Program-made: the position numbers and the translations under genes
Notes under the pieces: generated by a model
Seen by the model: the letters and a program-made list of their open reading frames with translations, nothing else
Database searches by the model: none
Told to the model about the DNA's origin: nothing
In this document: piece by piece, positions 32,319 through 44,154 of the stretch
Layout: every line of letters starts with the position of its first letter
Position numbering within the stretch: position 1 is the stretch's first letter
From: Pinus tabuliformis
Lineage: Eukaryota; Streptophyta; Pinopsida; Pinales; Pinaceae
DNA length: 64,000 nt
Direction of reading: 5' to 3'
Assembly: GCA_031772625.1 (NCBI GenBank)
Contig: CM062810.1
Location: 705,906,358 to 705,970,357 of the forward strand

Positions 32319-33987
32319 TCTTGGAATGCTAAAATGTTGTATAATAAGGGGAGGAAGAAGATTACCCCCAAAACAACAAAATTATAGAAGTCAATGGAGA
32401 ACACATAGTGAGAGGACTACCATTTCAAAATGAGGATTATTTACCAAGGGGACTTCACTTAATGAACCTCTGACATATCAGGTGCGTTCGTGGCATACTA
32501 AACAATACCTTTAATTTAACTAAATATTGGGAAATAATTGTAAAAATAACATTATTTAATCCCCTACCAATACAAACCCAATACACCTTCCCAATTAATA
32601 AAACCCCTACATTCACTAGATATTGTAGGTATCCATTTTTTCATTAACATTTATTATATCTACCAATATAAAAATGCTTTACCCCCTATTATATGCTCAA
32701 TATATTATGTCATTTTTTCCCCAATATATATCCCCCAATATGAATGCACGTGGTATGGTATTGCTCCCTTAGTGAAGCCCTTGTGTTATGCACAACCCAT
32801 CAAAACATGAAAAGTAAATATTGGGACATAGGAGGATCCTAAGATGGTGGCAATTAGGAATTATCGAGACAATGACACCGTAAAAAATGTTGCAAACCAG
32901 GCTCATAACATTTTTAAGAAAGTAAACCATACTGCTAAAACCAAAACCCAGGATGTGGAGGTAGGTGGGACGAATGTGTGTCGTAAGAAGCTGGGTATGA
33001 TCCACAGTTGTGCCACCTTTCAATAAATTTGATAATTGAAATAGGCATTAAGAGGAAGGGGTGTTTCCCCCTATGTATATATGAAAAATATGATGTAAAT
33101 AAATCAAGGCTAAATAGATAGTAGTAGTAGTTGGGTAGTTAATTGGAGTCATTAAGAAGAAAAGGCGCAAATCGATTTGGTATACTGATTGAAAAGAGGT
33201 TGAGCTGGAGGTAGATCAATATAGGAGTATTATAGTAGATGGGAAACACACATCTGTTGGGGGCGAACCCACTAGGACATTACCCTATGGGAAAATATGA
33301 AAGAGTTGTGGGAATTATATTCTTGGGATTCAAATACATTAGATACGGTAGGTTCTAACATGTGAAGGCTCGAGAATTCCGAGTGAAGTCAAAATAACAT
33401 CACGACGATTCGGCATGAAGGACTATCCCCTTTGAGGTAATGCTAGTTGAAATGAAAGAAAGAGGCCAAACAAGTTCTTCAAATTAAACTTAGTTGCAAA
33501 AGAAATCACACAGGTTGTCACATTGAACCATGGATTATCGGGACAAGGAGCTAAACCTGGTTAATACTAAAGTAAAAAGAATAAATTAAGCTAGAATTGA
33601 TTAGGGAGAAAGGAGGACATGCGCAAACCATCATATCAAACCAATCCAAAGGTAGGTTATTATGAGAATTGTGTACAAGTGCAGGGATCTAGATCCAAAA
33701 AATATAACATGGGATTAATATCATATTATGATATGAGAATAAGCAGGAAGTGGGAAATGTTATAAAACACCACCCCAGGGATGTATGGGAAACAAAGAAA
33801 TACCTGAGAGGAAGTCTGAGGATAATAGAAGAATAGATGGAATAGGAATTGTTCGGTAGTAAAGGGAGAAGGGTCACACATGGGTGGTGCAACGAAGAGA
33901 GGATAGATGAAGAGACACTCAGAAGGAGTTAGAAGAAGGATGAGAGGAGCCAAGGAAAGGGCGAGAGGAACCACCCCAGGCATTTAG
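32319..33987. other. no gene seen
   Basis: Spacer between foldback and Athila-like element. The + strand has only short frames without domains. 32570-32750 has recurring CCCCAATATAT words. Confidence 0.5.
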
Positions 33988-36091
33988 TGAGCACCAGTAT
34001 TGCAGCAATAATGCTGCAACTCCTGGGCTACCTACTTTACTCTTATCAACCTGGTAGTTCGTAACAAACTTGGAAGCGTCGGTGCTGTATGCACAAGTAC
34101 TAGTTCTTACTGCAGGTTGTCACTTGGTCAGTCAGCGCAATATCACTAGGAGCTCAAGCCAAATTCTATGGATTCCAGAAGAAGCTCTATATGTGATGAA
34201 AGGAGAGAAATATTACTCTACAAATGCTACTCTAACTACAGAAAGGAGAAAGACTGAAATGTAAAGCAAACCTAGTAAACCCTAATTAACCAACTAATTC
34301 TACTTTTGCAGAAAGCGCTATGAAAACCATGAAATGAATGCCATTACCTATTCAAGGAAGTAAACAACATCTAACTATGCTATCTCTGGAAGTAAATAAG
34401 CAAAAGACATATTTTTGGATTTTTATGTATTTTTATGTGAAATTGACATGCATGTAATTTATTGTGTGTGAATGTGGCAGCGAATAGGTGGTGTTGAAGG
34501 GTGGTTTTGGGACTTGAGAGGATGTAGGATGGTGTGGATGGGTCCTAGGAGGTCTCAGGTGGCCTTCTGGAGGCTTTTCCCACACTCAGACTTCAAAAGA
34601 AAGCCTACAGGAAAATCTACAGGAGGAAAATAGGGCCACTACAGGAGGCCTACAGGAGGAGGCTGAGAGTAGTTTTCACTGTTTTGAGGGTGTGAGAGTG
34701 GGTGGAAAAGGTGGATGAAGGTTGGAATGAGGTGTTAGGGTGCCTAGGGTCTACCAAGAATCACCAGGAGAGAGGAAGATGATTGGGTTTGCTCAAGGAG
34801 AGAGGAAGAAGTTCTATGGAAAATGCAGGAAACTAAGGCAGAATTGAGGTGAGGTTTGGGTGACCTGTAGGGCATGGATCAGATGGAGGATGTGATGGTT
34901 GATAAGCTGGACTACTGCTAGAAGAGATCCGCTGCAAAGGAATTGATAGTCAACCAATAATATCAAACAAGCAATGAAATCAGTGTATATAGAAAAACAG
35001 AGTTTTGCATCAAACTAGTCTAAACTATGATCTATGAAAGGAAATGCTGAGAAATGCTGCAAGAAAGGAAAGCATAAAAGAAGACTATTGAAAATAAAGA
35101 AGTGAGCATGATGAAGAAAACATGAAGCAAAGCAAAGCTGGACTATTAACCTACTAAAAAGCTACAAACACTAGAAGTCCTATGAATGAGGAAAATCTGT
35201 TTTTTTGGGGCAGCAAGAGGGTCTTGGCCTCAAATCATGGTCCCAAAGGGAGGAAGAGAGGTCAAGGCACTGTTGCTAGCCTTTTCAATATTCTCTTTAT
35301 CACTTCTTAACCTGCTATAGAAAGCCCAAATGGAAGCAAACTACTGAATCATCAAAAGAAACCTATTCTTAATCATTAAAATAAATACATCTAACAACAA
35401 CCTAATCTACAAAATGAAATAAAACATATAAATACAAGTAAAGAGGAGCTTGGTTGCTTGGATTGGGCCCTAACCCAAGAGGTTCAGCCCTCTGAGGCAA
35501 CTCAGTGCTAGCTCAAAAAGGATTCCATCTTTATTATCAAAACAATAGCAAGATTACATGAAACTATCACAAAATAATAAGCTCGAGGTTGGAACAGAGT
35601 TTACATAAGCAAAAATCCAACAAAAATATGACCCTAGTGAGGCCCTAGGCCTTTAGACTTATACAAATGGAGCTACCAATAGCTTCCTTAAAATCAGGGA
35701 GGCTTGGCTCCCAAAACTTGAGATAATCATCAATCGTCCTCCACTTGCTCCACTGCCTTCTAGTGCATGATTCGGCTGCTTGTACTCCAAGCTGAATGAA
35801 GGGGAATTCGAAGTGAGGAGTAATAAATGAGGGGGATTCCCTCCTATAAGTCCTCTCATTTGTCCCATTCGAGTTATTGCTGCCATTTGTCCACTGGATC
35901 CTTCACTTTGACCTCGAAATTCATCAATAATCCACATTGAACACATGTTAGACTACATGGCATCATAACTAACTCAACTCACTCCATAAGCATAAATGTA
36001 ATAAAAAAATCATACAATAAGCTAAGAGAATGGTTGATTTGACTAGGTTAGAGTAAAATGAGCCCATATAATTACCCATTTATGAGGCTCA
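33988..36091 (-). repeat. 3' LTR of the Athila-like element (2104 bp)
   Basis: On the - strand it starts TGAGCCTCATAAATGG after the polypurine tract and ends ...GGTGCTCA. It contains repeated CTACAGGAGG words at 34607-34680. Co-linear with 46213-48336, which carries about 20 extra bp from one more CTACAGGAGG-type unit. Confidence 0.9.
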
Positions 36092-36112
36092 TCATCACCC
36101 CCCTACTGAAGG
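36092..36112 (-). promoter_or_regulatory. polypurine tract region of the Athila-like element
   Basis: On the - strand CCTTCAGTAGGGGGGTGATGA precedes the 3' LTR; the AGTAGGGGGG run is the likely plus-strand primer. Short for a polypurine tract. Confidence 0.6.
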
Positions 36113-36213
36113 TGTTGCTCATCCTCTGAGAAACTTAGTCCATCTCCTCATCTTTTATGGCCTTGGTGGCCTCCCTAGCATCTCAGGATTTTGATGTGGT
36201 CTACTCTTCTTTG

Positions 36214-37091
36214 TCATAGAACCCTACCTTCCTTTCTATCTCTTCCCACTGCTCTTCCTCTTCTTCTTCTCTTCCACCTTCCAACATGCCTAGTAGCAGT
36301 GGGGGACTCAGTTTGAGGCCAATCCAATTGAACTTCAGCCTCTGCATGGAGTGCTTTTACATTGGCACCCTTCTTAATGCCTCCTTCAGCCTCATGGGGG
36401 AATGATATTCCTTGATATGAAAACTGTGTGGTAAGGTGTTCCATCTCCTCATGCATGCATGCACACAGTCATCCCCAAGTAGCCTTTGCATATCCTCAAA
36501 GTGTGCAATGGCTTGTGCCTGATCATTTAGATATCTAGGGGCAATATGAGGATTATTGGCAAGCAGGTTGTGTGTGTTGATGAGTGCCATGGGATCTGAT
36601 GGCTCAGCTCTTATCATTAATGGATCATTCTACTCTTTTATCATCAATCTTTTTATTTCTGCTGCCCTCAACTCTTCATGGTTCATCCATGAGGCCATGG
36701 CCATTATTTGCATGTCCCCTAGCCTGGCATTAGGGTCCCACACATTCATGTCTGTGAGGGCCATGTTATGTAGGTAGAATTATGCCATCTTTGCCTTATC
36801 CTCTGATGTGCTTTGTTCACACAGATCCATAAACTGCTTGTAATCTTGGAAGGGCATTGTGCCTCTTTGTGCCAGAGTCTTTATCTGGAATTGTAACCAT
36901 TGGTCCTTGAGATATAGGCCATAGGAGTTTGCTGGTGTTCTACATTGCAATGCCTCCATGGATAAGTTGGCCATGCATGCCAGCTGAGTCTCTTTCTCTT
37001 GCAACGGCCTCCTTAACAATTCATTTTCAGTTTTAAGGTGGCTTCTTCTAATTGCTTCCATATCTCTACGAGCACTCAACTCTCTGCCCAT
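36214..37091 (-). pseudogene. accessory ORF, C-terminal part, of the Athila-like element
   Basis: Open pieces 37091-36780 and 36617-36357 share one frame and are separated by stops (around 36780 and 36630). They continue the accessory protein below but in another frame. The first piece starts near GRELSARRDMEAIRRSHLKT and has a leucine-bearing heptad pattern (ENELLRRPLQEKETQL) that predicts a coiled coil. The second has ALINTHNLLANNPHIAPRYL and a Cys/His-containing DCVHACMRRWN. No family recognised. The last piece to 36214 is basic (GRRRRGRAVGR). Confidence 0.5.
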
Positions 37092-37414
37092 TTGTCTGAG
37101 TTTGTTTTACATATGACCAATACCCTCAACTCCTTTTGATTTGGCTATTTCCATCCACCTATGTGTTCTTATTCTTTATTTCTCTAATTCAAAGAATAGT
37201 GGAATTGCAAATTTTTGTGGGATATCCTTCCTCCCTCAAGTAGATTGTAATAGGAGGCAAGACTAGGCTGGTGATCAGGTTCTTGTAGCTCTGTTTCTTC
37301 CTCCTTTACCTGTGGCTGTCTTTCCATCCTTTTCTCAAGCTTTTGGGTCTCTTGTAGTTTTGACAGTGTCTCCTGTAGAACTGTCTGAGCCTCCTGTAAG
37401 ACTGTTTTTGGGTC

Positions 37415-38650
37415 CTATAGTTCTACCTTTTCTTTCCATGTGGAAGATCTAGGAGTCCCCCTTTCATATGTGATAGGTGCCTTGGAAGGGGATTCCTTCC
37501 GTTTGGCAGAAGGTGAATCTTCAATTATAATTGGCATTTTTGAAGAGGGCTGAGGTTTTCCTGTTTTGATTCTTGTGCTCTTCCTAGCCCTAAAATACAT
37601 GGAGGCCTGCCTTTTCCTCTTTTGCTTTGGCTTTATTGGTGTACTGAGGGCAGTGAGGGCAGCTGTTACCTCCCTTTCCAGAGTCTCAGGGGACCCTTCT
37701 CCTTGTTCTGCCTTTTCTGCCTCTTTTTCTCCTCCTTCTGTCTCTTTTTTCTTTGTTTCTTCCTGCTTTGTTTCCTCGGATTTATCCTCCTCTATTTCAG
37801 TTCCTTTCTCCTTCCTTCCTTGCTCTGCGAAGTCACCAGTGGCTTCACCTTCTCCCCCTTGTTTCTCTTCCTCCTCACTGCCAGTCGGACTGACATCATA
37901 GGTTAGGGCCTTTATGTCATCCTTAGCTGTCATGTTTCGGAAGACTTCCCATGCTATAGGGAGTGTAAATGTATGGAGGGCTTCTTCCACTAGGATTTTG
38001 ATTAATCCATGGTGAGCTAGCTGCTCTAAATTCCCTGCTTGAACCTTAGTGCTGGAGTCAATGAGAGACTGCAGGAGGAAGTAGGGGATGCTAAGCTTCT
38101 GGGGTGCTGGAGTGTCCATGCCATACCTTAATTCATGAAGGATTCTAAAGTGGTACCCATAGACAATGTTGTACCTCCCCTTGCAGGAAATGTATTTGAT
38201 TATTTGATAGCTAACCTCATCCCAAGGATATGGTATGCTAGCCCTTCTAATGCCATTTTTATCCTCTACGGGGGTTTCATTGTTTTGGAAAAAGTTTTTG
38301 TTGGCAGCCTGGCCAATTGGTTTCTCATCCTTACTCCAAGGCAGCCCAAGAGGAAGGGTAGTGAGCCTACTGATAAATTTAGGGGTTATCTCCATGGAAA
38401 GACCTCTAAAGGTGACAGTGGCATGAGTTCTTGTGTGGGGTACTAGAGATTGGGCAAATTCTTGGGCAATCTCCTCATCAAAACCTCGGAATTTCTCAAA
38501 AAAGTTCATCCAATTTGCTCTTGTGAATATGTCCACTACTTGGGGATGTGCATGGAGCCTAGTGGAGTTAGTGGGCTCCTTTCTCATAAACCCTCCTGTC
38601 ATTTTGTTTATACTCTTTTGGGAAACCAAATGTGGAGATGGAGACAACAA
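37415..38650 (-). CDS. accessory protein between integrase and 3' LTR (411 aa)
   Basis: Longest uninterrupted frame of the element, located where Athila elements carry an env-like ORF. There is no signal peptide or transmembrane segment, so it does not look like an envelope protein. Residues 30-250 form a globular-looking region with RANWMNFFEKFRGFDEEI and ATVTFRGLSMEITPKFIS followed by LTTLPLGLPW. This resembles the putative plant transposon protein domain of other Athila ORFs. Residues about 258-325 are Glu/Lys-rich, followed by a basic nuclear-signal-like stretch (KPKQKRKRQ). After the TAG at 37415 the same frame continues as a coiled-coil-like TVLQEAQTVLQETLSKLQET, so the stop is probably a mutation. 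The real start may be Met17 or Met22. Confidence 0.65.
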   Translation of the reverse strand: MLSPSPHLVSQKSINKMTGGFMRKEPTNSTRLHAHPQVVDIFTRANWMNFFEKFRGFDEEIAQEFAQSLVPHTRTHATVTFRGLSMEITPKFISRLTTLPLGLPWSKDEKPIGQAANKNFFQNNETPVEDKNGIRRASIPYPWDEVSYQIIKYISCKGRYNIVYGYHFRILHELRYGMDTPAPQKLSIPYFLLQSLIDSSTKVQAGNLEQLAHHGLIKILVEEALHTFTLPIAWEVFRNMTAKDDIKALTYDVSPTGSEEEEKQGGEGEATGDFAEQGRKEKGTEIEEDKSEETKQEETKKKETEGGEKEAEKAEQGEGSPETLEREVTAALTALSTPIKPKQKRKRQASMYFRARKSTRIKTGKPQPSSKMPIIIEDSPSAKRKESPSKAPITYERGTPRSSTWKEKVEL

Positions 38651-39964
38651 TTTTTGAGAAAAACAGAGAAACAGAGGAGACTATGTGTTTTTTTAAATAA
38701 GCATACTTTTTTTTATGTCTTTTCTCCTCTCTTAAAGACTTATTTCCTCCTAAAATTGGAACCACTTCTTGCATATATTGATATTCAATGGGGGCATGCA
38801 TGGAACCTACCTCCTCAAACCGAAAATTGTGCTAAAACTCGTGTTTTCTCCCTTCAAAACAACTCACTGCCCCTCCTGTAGAAGCTTGTTGTCCCTCCTA
38901 TAGAATTCCTGTAGGTGCTCCTGTAGAAAACATCGAGAGCAGGAATATGGGAGAGATCGATGGAAGACGATGGTTATGAGGCTGTGGGGGCACAAGGAGA
39001 CTACTGTAGCTGCGTTACAAGGAGAGAATGAAGGAAAATATGGTGAGAATGCTCGAGGAGGAGTACTTATTACCCTTTATGGATATTTCCGGTGATGGGG
39101 GTGAGCTGGAAAAGTATACGTTGGCCATAATCGGACCATTGGTACCCACATGCCTTGTCATCATGGCCCCTCCTTGTAATCATCCCTCATGATTGCATCG
39201 GAGTTCATACTTCCTCCACTACCTGTCCTTGACATCTTTCTTGAGTTAACTGTGTGCACGTGTGGGTGACATCTCGGATGAGTGGAGTCAACTAGATGAA
39301 TGTGGCCAAGTTAAATGGCCACCTTTCCCTCGTTCAACTTCAACCATCTCATTGCTTTTGCATGACTTCTAATTACACAAATGCAAACAGAGGAGCGAGT
39401 TAGCTACTTACTTGTGATCCAAATGTATTTGCTGTGAGGTGCTGTGGCTCTCTCTCTGCTGCATGCCTTTATTTCTTTTGATGCATGCTATCTACTTGTT
39501 GATGTGTGGCTGTGTCTTGTGTAGGTTCTTCTCTGGCTGGGTCTGAGCTTCAGGTGCCTTCTCAACCTTCATGTGTGCATTCTCCTACTGCTGGTGCTGG
39601 GTTTTGATGGGATCAGCTGCTACAGGAATTCCTACAGGAGCTCCTGTCGCTGTTTCTCCCCTTGAAACTTCAACTTATTTATGTTCTTGGAGCTTTGAGG
39701 ATGATGCCAGAGGTGTATATAGAGATGGAGAGGTAGTAGGTAGGTTTCAGGTGAGGTGGAGAGTGTTGCTTCCTCTCTTATTTTTTTCTTTTCCTAAAAA
39801 CTGTTTTTTTTTGTGTTTTTCTTGGACATAAAGAAGAATGATGCTTGGGGTGTGATGTAGGCTTGGAAATGATGGCAAGGAGGTTGAAGATTGTAGGAGG
39901 GTTTATAGGTTCTTCATGAAGCTTCCATGTCGCTCTAACTGCCTTTTATATCCATTTCTGGCTC

Positions 39965-40045
39965 TCTGTAATTCTTATAGGAGCCTCTTGTAGAAAACAC
40001 AGATCTTCCTATAGAAAACACAGAGCCTCTTGTAGAAAACACAGT
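39965..40045 (-). repeat. short tandem repeats with TAGAAAACACAG
   Basis: Three copies of a 25-30-bp unit of the form CCTCTTGTAGAAAACACAG (39979-40035), sharing its core with the dispersed CTCCTGTAG word of this element. Confidence 0.7.
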
Positions 40046-40235
40046 TCTTGAAAAAGAAGCACAGTGGGGTGAAAGAAATGCCAAAATGATGGAGAAAAGT
40101 GTGGAGAAGATAGGATAGGTGTTGGTGTGGATGTCAGGGTTCCCTTGGCACCTTCTTCTGCTTCCTGTAGTCCTCCTGCAAACCTGCAATGCAAATGAAA
40201 ATTCATTTTTCTTTTTCCTTTTTTTTTTTTGAAAA

Positions 40236-40420
40236 CAACTAGGGTGCCTCAGGGAGGTTTTCACCCTAATTGCCTGCCCTGGGTGCCTCCAAGGGAGGTT
40301 TTCACCCAGGGATCTTATTCTTTTTTCTCTCTTTTTTTTGACATCACTGGGCCGCCTCAGAAGAGGTTTTCAACCTAATGATGGGACTCGAGCGCCTCAT
40401 GGAGGTTTTCACTTGAGTTC
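40236..40420 (-). repeat. four copies of a GAGGTTTTCACC repeat
   Basis: Units at about 40241, 40284, 40348 and 40390: GGTGCCTCAGGGAGGTTTTC, GGTGCCTCCAAGGGAGGTTT, GGCCGCCTCAGAAGAGGTTT, GAGCGCCTCATGGAGGTTTT, each followed by (A/C)C and a T/C-rich run. It lies just downstream of the integrase stop. Confidence 0.8.
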
Positions 40421-40449
40421 TTATTTTTTATTTCTCTTTTTCTTTTTCT

Positions 40450-41637
40450 TCAGTGAGTGGGTGAAGTGGAGGCTAAGACATGCTCCACTACCATCACTGT
40501 CTTATTCAAATCTTCAATGAACTCTCGCTTGGAGAGGGGTTTCTTGTAGACTTTCAACCGATGTCCATTGAAAAGCATGGGGATGGCTTCATCATCAATG
40601 GTTCTGATCTGAACTGAACCATTGTCATTGCATTTCTCCACAGTGTATGGTCCCAGCCATCTTGTCCTCAGCCTGCCTTTGAAATCTTTGTATCTTGAAT
40701 AATAGAGTAGTGTCCGATCTCTCTCTTGGAATTGCTTCTCCTTGATATTTTTTTCATGCCATATCTTTCTTTGAAGCTGAACTACCTCTGTATGGAGAAG
40801 GGCTTGCAATCTGTGTTCATCTAATCCATTGAGCTGAAGTAATCTTTCTTTCTGTGCATGACTGAGGTCTAGGTCTAGCTGAGCTGCCATCCTTAGGGTA
40901 TTGAATTCAAATTCTATTGAAAGCAAAGCCTTCTTCCCATAGACTAGTTCATAGGGTGTGAACCCTGTGGTGGTCTTCCATGTTGTGTTGTAGGCCCAAG
41001 TGGCCTCAACTAATCTATCCGCCCAGTCTTTTCTGTTGTTGCTCACTACCTTGGTCAGGATCCCTTCCAATGCTCTGTTAGTGACCTCCACTTGCCCATT
41101 GGCTTGTGGATGGTAAGGGGTGGAAGTCTTGTGCTTGATTCTATGATGTGTGAGCAGGTCTTCAATCAAATTGGAAGTGAACTGACTGCCTTGATCTGTG
41201 ACCAACTCTCTTGGATACCCGAACTTGTAGAATATGTTTTCTCTCAAAAAATCAACTACTTTTTCCTTTGTCGTTGCTTTGATTGCTTTTGTCTCTGCCC
41301 ACTTTATTAGGTAATCGATGCACACAATGATGTATTGTTTCTGCTTTGAAGGAGGGCTGATAGGACCCACAAAGTCCATGCCCCACTTCTCAAATGGCTC
41401 AAAGGTCACTTGAGGTTGCATGGGCATCTCATCCTTTGGAGTAGGTTTCCCCATCCTCTGACACCGATCACACTGGCTGATATATCTCCTCACATCCTGA
41501 TGAAGAGTGGGCCAGTAGTAGCCTGCTTGCAATATCTTGAAGGCAGTTCTTTTTGCTGCAAAATGACCTCCACAAGGCCCGTCATGATAGGTCAGGAGGA
41601 TGTCAAAGTTTGACATCCTCCTCCCTGACACATCTTC
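40450..41637 (-). pseudogene. integrase of the Athila-like element
   Basis: Open from 41631 to the terminal TGA at 40450-40452, preceded by an in-frame TGA at 41638-41640. The zinc domain has DGPCGGHFAAKRT and then CDRCQRMGK (both CxxC cysteines present). The catalytic core has WGMDFVGPI (D), LVTDQGSQFTS (D) and HPQANGQVEVTNR (E), so the DDE triad is intact. The C-terminal domain shows YYSRYKDFKGRLRTRWLGPY and LFNGHRLKVY, and there is no chromodomain. This part of the element has no internal stop. Confidence 0.9.
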
Positions 41638-42306
41638 TCAAGATCTGATCTGGGCCAAGTTTGAAGAGATTTCCCCAATCCGGGTGAAAGGGGCACTTTT
41701 CCTTACTATCTTGCTCTTCTCTTTTGAGGACAGGTGTGGTGGGAATTGTGCTGAAACCAAGTAGTTTGCTATATCAACAAACCATGGAGAGAGTACTGAG
41801 ATAGCAAACAAATGTTCATCTGGCATTTGTTCATCCACCATTCCTTCTTCACCTGCAGGCAAATTTACTCTAGACAAAAAGTCAGCAACAACATTTTCTT
41901 TACCAGGCTTATTAATAATGGTCAAATCAAACTGCTGCAGTAAAAGCAACCATCTAATAATGCGAGCATTTACATCTAGTTTTTTCATTAAATATCTAAT
42001 TGTAGCATGATCAGTGTGCATAAAGGTTTGATAGCCTGTGATATAATGTCTGAATTTGTTTAAGGAATGCACGACAGCTAGGAGTTCCTTCTCAATCACT
42101 GTATAGTTTAACTCTACATTTGACAAGTTTTTGCTTATAAAGTATATGGCATAAGGTAACTTTTCATCAATTTGTTCTAAGGCTACTCCTATTGCTTTGT
42201 TCGAGGGATCTGTGTGAATGTGGAAAGGTAGGGCCCAGTTTGGGCCTCTCAGAATTGTGGCAGTCGAGAGCTTTCTCTTCAAGGTATCTAGGGCTTCTTG
42301 ACAGTT
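41638..42306 (-). pseudogene. RNase H of the Athila-like element
   Basis: Follows RT in the same frame after TAA 42307-42309. Motifs are FHIHTDPSNKAIGVAL, ELNYTVIEKELLAVV, FMHTDHATIRYL and NVVADFLSR. The D-E-D-D carboxylates can be assigned: D in HTDPS, E in EKELL, D in TDH, D in VADFLSR. Ends at the TGA before integrase. Confidence 0.87.
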
Positions 42307-43428
42307 TTATGACCATATGAACTCGACATCTTTGCCTAAGAGGCCAAACAAAGGAGGGGCTAGCTTGCTGAAATCTTTAATGAATCTCATGTAATACCCA
42401 GCTAAGCCTAGGAAACTTCTGACATCTCTCACTTTCTGAGGAGGTGGGACCCTTTGGATGATGACAATTTTGTTGGGGTCCACCTGCAGTCCTTGCTGAG
42501 ATATTGCATGACCTAACACTGTCCCTTCAGTCATAAAAAATTCACATTTTTCCAAACTGAGGGATAGGTTCATCTCAATACACTTGTCTAGAACTTTTAA
42601 AGCTTCCTGAAAGTCAGAGCCATAAGGAGTAAAGTCATCCATGTATATCTCTACTGCATCATGAACTAATTCAAAAAATATACTCAATACCGCTCTTTGG
42701 AAAGTGGCTGGAGCATTACACAAACCAAAAGGAAGGACCCGATATGCAAAGGTACCCCAAGGACAAGTGAAAGTGGTCTTATCTTGGTCTTCCGAGATGA
42801 TTTGAATCTGATTGTACCTGCTAAACCCATCTAGGAAAGAGAAAAACTTTTTCCCTGCCAGACCGTCTAACACTTGATCTATGAAAGGTAAAGGAAAATG
42901 GTCCTTTTTAGTGGCTTTGTTCAATTCCCGATAGTCAACACAGATTCTCCACTTACCATTTTTCTTTGGCACTAGCACCAAAGGAGAGACCCATTCACTA
43001 TCAGAGATGGGATAGATGAATCCTGCATCAAGCAATTTCTGCAGTTCTTCCTTAACAATATCTTTAAGTGTTGGATTCATCCTCCTTTGAGGCTGCCTGA
43101 CTGGTTTGCAATCTTCCTTGATGTATATATGATGAGTACATACTGAAGGGTGCACTCCCTTCATCTCCTTATAACTCCAGGCGAAGGCATCTAGGTGTTT
43201 TCTCAATAGGCTACACAGTTCCTTCTCCTGGGAAGTGGATAGGGATGGATTGATTTTCAAGGTTCTTTCTAGGCCGAACCCTATATTATTAACACAGAGA
43301 GAAGTGGGGTCGGCCACACAGAGATCAATTGAGGGGTTGTTTTTGGTTTCTCTTACTATGTCTTCTAATGGCGATACACTGGGAGGTGGATTCTAAATTA
43401 CATTTTCAATCATATCATCCTCATCTTG
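42307..43428 (-). pseudogene. reverse transcriptase of the Athila-like element
   Basis: Open 43317-42307. Contains AGFIYPISDSEWVSPLVLV, WRICVDYRELNKAT, FSFLDGFSRYNQIQI, CPWGTFAYRVLPFGLCNAP and the intact catalytic box YMDDF (family often FMDDF), then SLEKCEFF and VRSFLGLAGYYMRFI. Just upstream (43431-43318) the linker frame is broken by TAGs at 43429-43431 and 43393-43395. All key catalytic residues are retained. Confidence 0.9.
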
Positions 43429-44154
43429 CTATTTTCCCCCCATGGCGATTTCTAATGCACAAAGCGGTGCAGAATAAACTTCATCCTCATCTTCCTCCTC
43501 CAACCAGAGAGGTAGATCATGTTCTAGCAAGGGTTTGGCAAGAGGACATAGGATTAATTGCTTGGACATGTGCCCGTTCTTTATGGTCATGTTCCCAGCT
43601 CGACCGCTGATGTAGGCATCGACTGTAGCCAAATAGGGTCTTCCCAGAATGAGAGGATACCCAATGAGCTTTGCCTTTGGCTGGAGAACTAAGAAATCAA
43701 CAGGGTACTCCCAAGAATCAATGGAGACCATAACATCTTCCACAATCCCCTCATGGGTCACGGTGGAGCGGTCTGCTAGCTGTAGCACGGTCATGGTCTT
43801 TCTCAAGGAGCCTTGGAGGTTAAGTTTGAGCATTGTGTCCTTTGTCATCACATTAATGGCAACTCCCAGATCAATCAAGGTATGTGGGATCATGGTGCCA
43901 TTGATGTGGACATCGACTACTGGGCTTCCAGGGTCCAGATATTTTGGACAGATTACCTGCCCTAACATCAAGTCGGATAGTTGTCCTATGACATTGATGG
44001 TTGGGGCATCTCTCTTGCGCCTTCCTGGATGCTTAAAGCACTTCTCTTGGATCAACCTATTGTAGATAGGCACATCTTTTATGGCTTGGAGAAGTGGTAT
44101 CTTCACACATAAATGTTTCAATTCTCCCAGGAGTTCGGTTTCTTCTGGGGTAGG
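43429..44154 (-). pseudogene. aspartic protease of the Athila-like element
   Basis: Open 44121-43429, in frame with gag after TAG 44155-44157. The active-site segment reads HTLIDLGVAINVM, where Athila/Tat proteases usually have D-[SL]-G-A; the catalytic Asp is present. Further motifs are DFLVLQPKAKLIG, LILGRPYLAT and a C-terminal LWLEEEDEDEVYSA. The region before it (DVPIYNRLIQEKCFK) is the typical gag-protease linker of this branch. Confidence 0.85.

Larger units (their letters stand above)
38651..40449 (-). other. non-coding spacer between integrase and accessory ORF
   Basis: About 1.8 kb without supported genes. It holds clusters of the CTCCTGTAGAA / CTACAGGAG word (38870-38930, 39620-39650, 39965-40045) and the GAGGTTTTCACC repeats at 40240-40420. 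It could supply the promoter or splice acceptor for the accessory ORF, as proposed for Athila subgenomic RNAs, but no site can be named. Confidence 0.5.

Noticed and set aside
37566-37906. Plus-strand Ser/Phe-rich ORFs of 94-111 codons
   Set aside because: Shadow of the Glu/Lys-rich stretch of the minus-strand accessory ORF.
43649-44065. Plus-strand ORF of 138 codons
   Set aside because: Antisense shadow of the Athila-like protease, which has clear motifs on the other strand.
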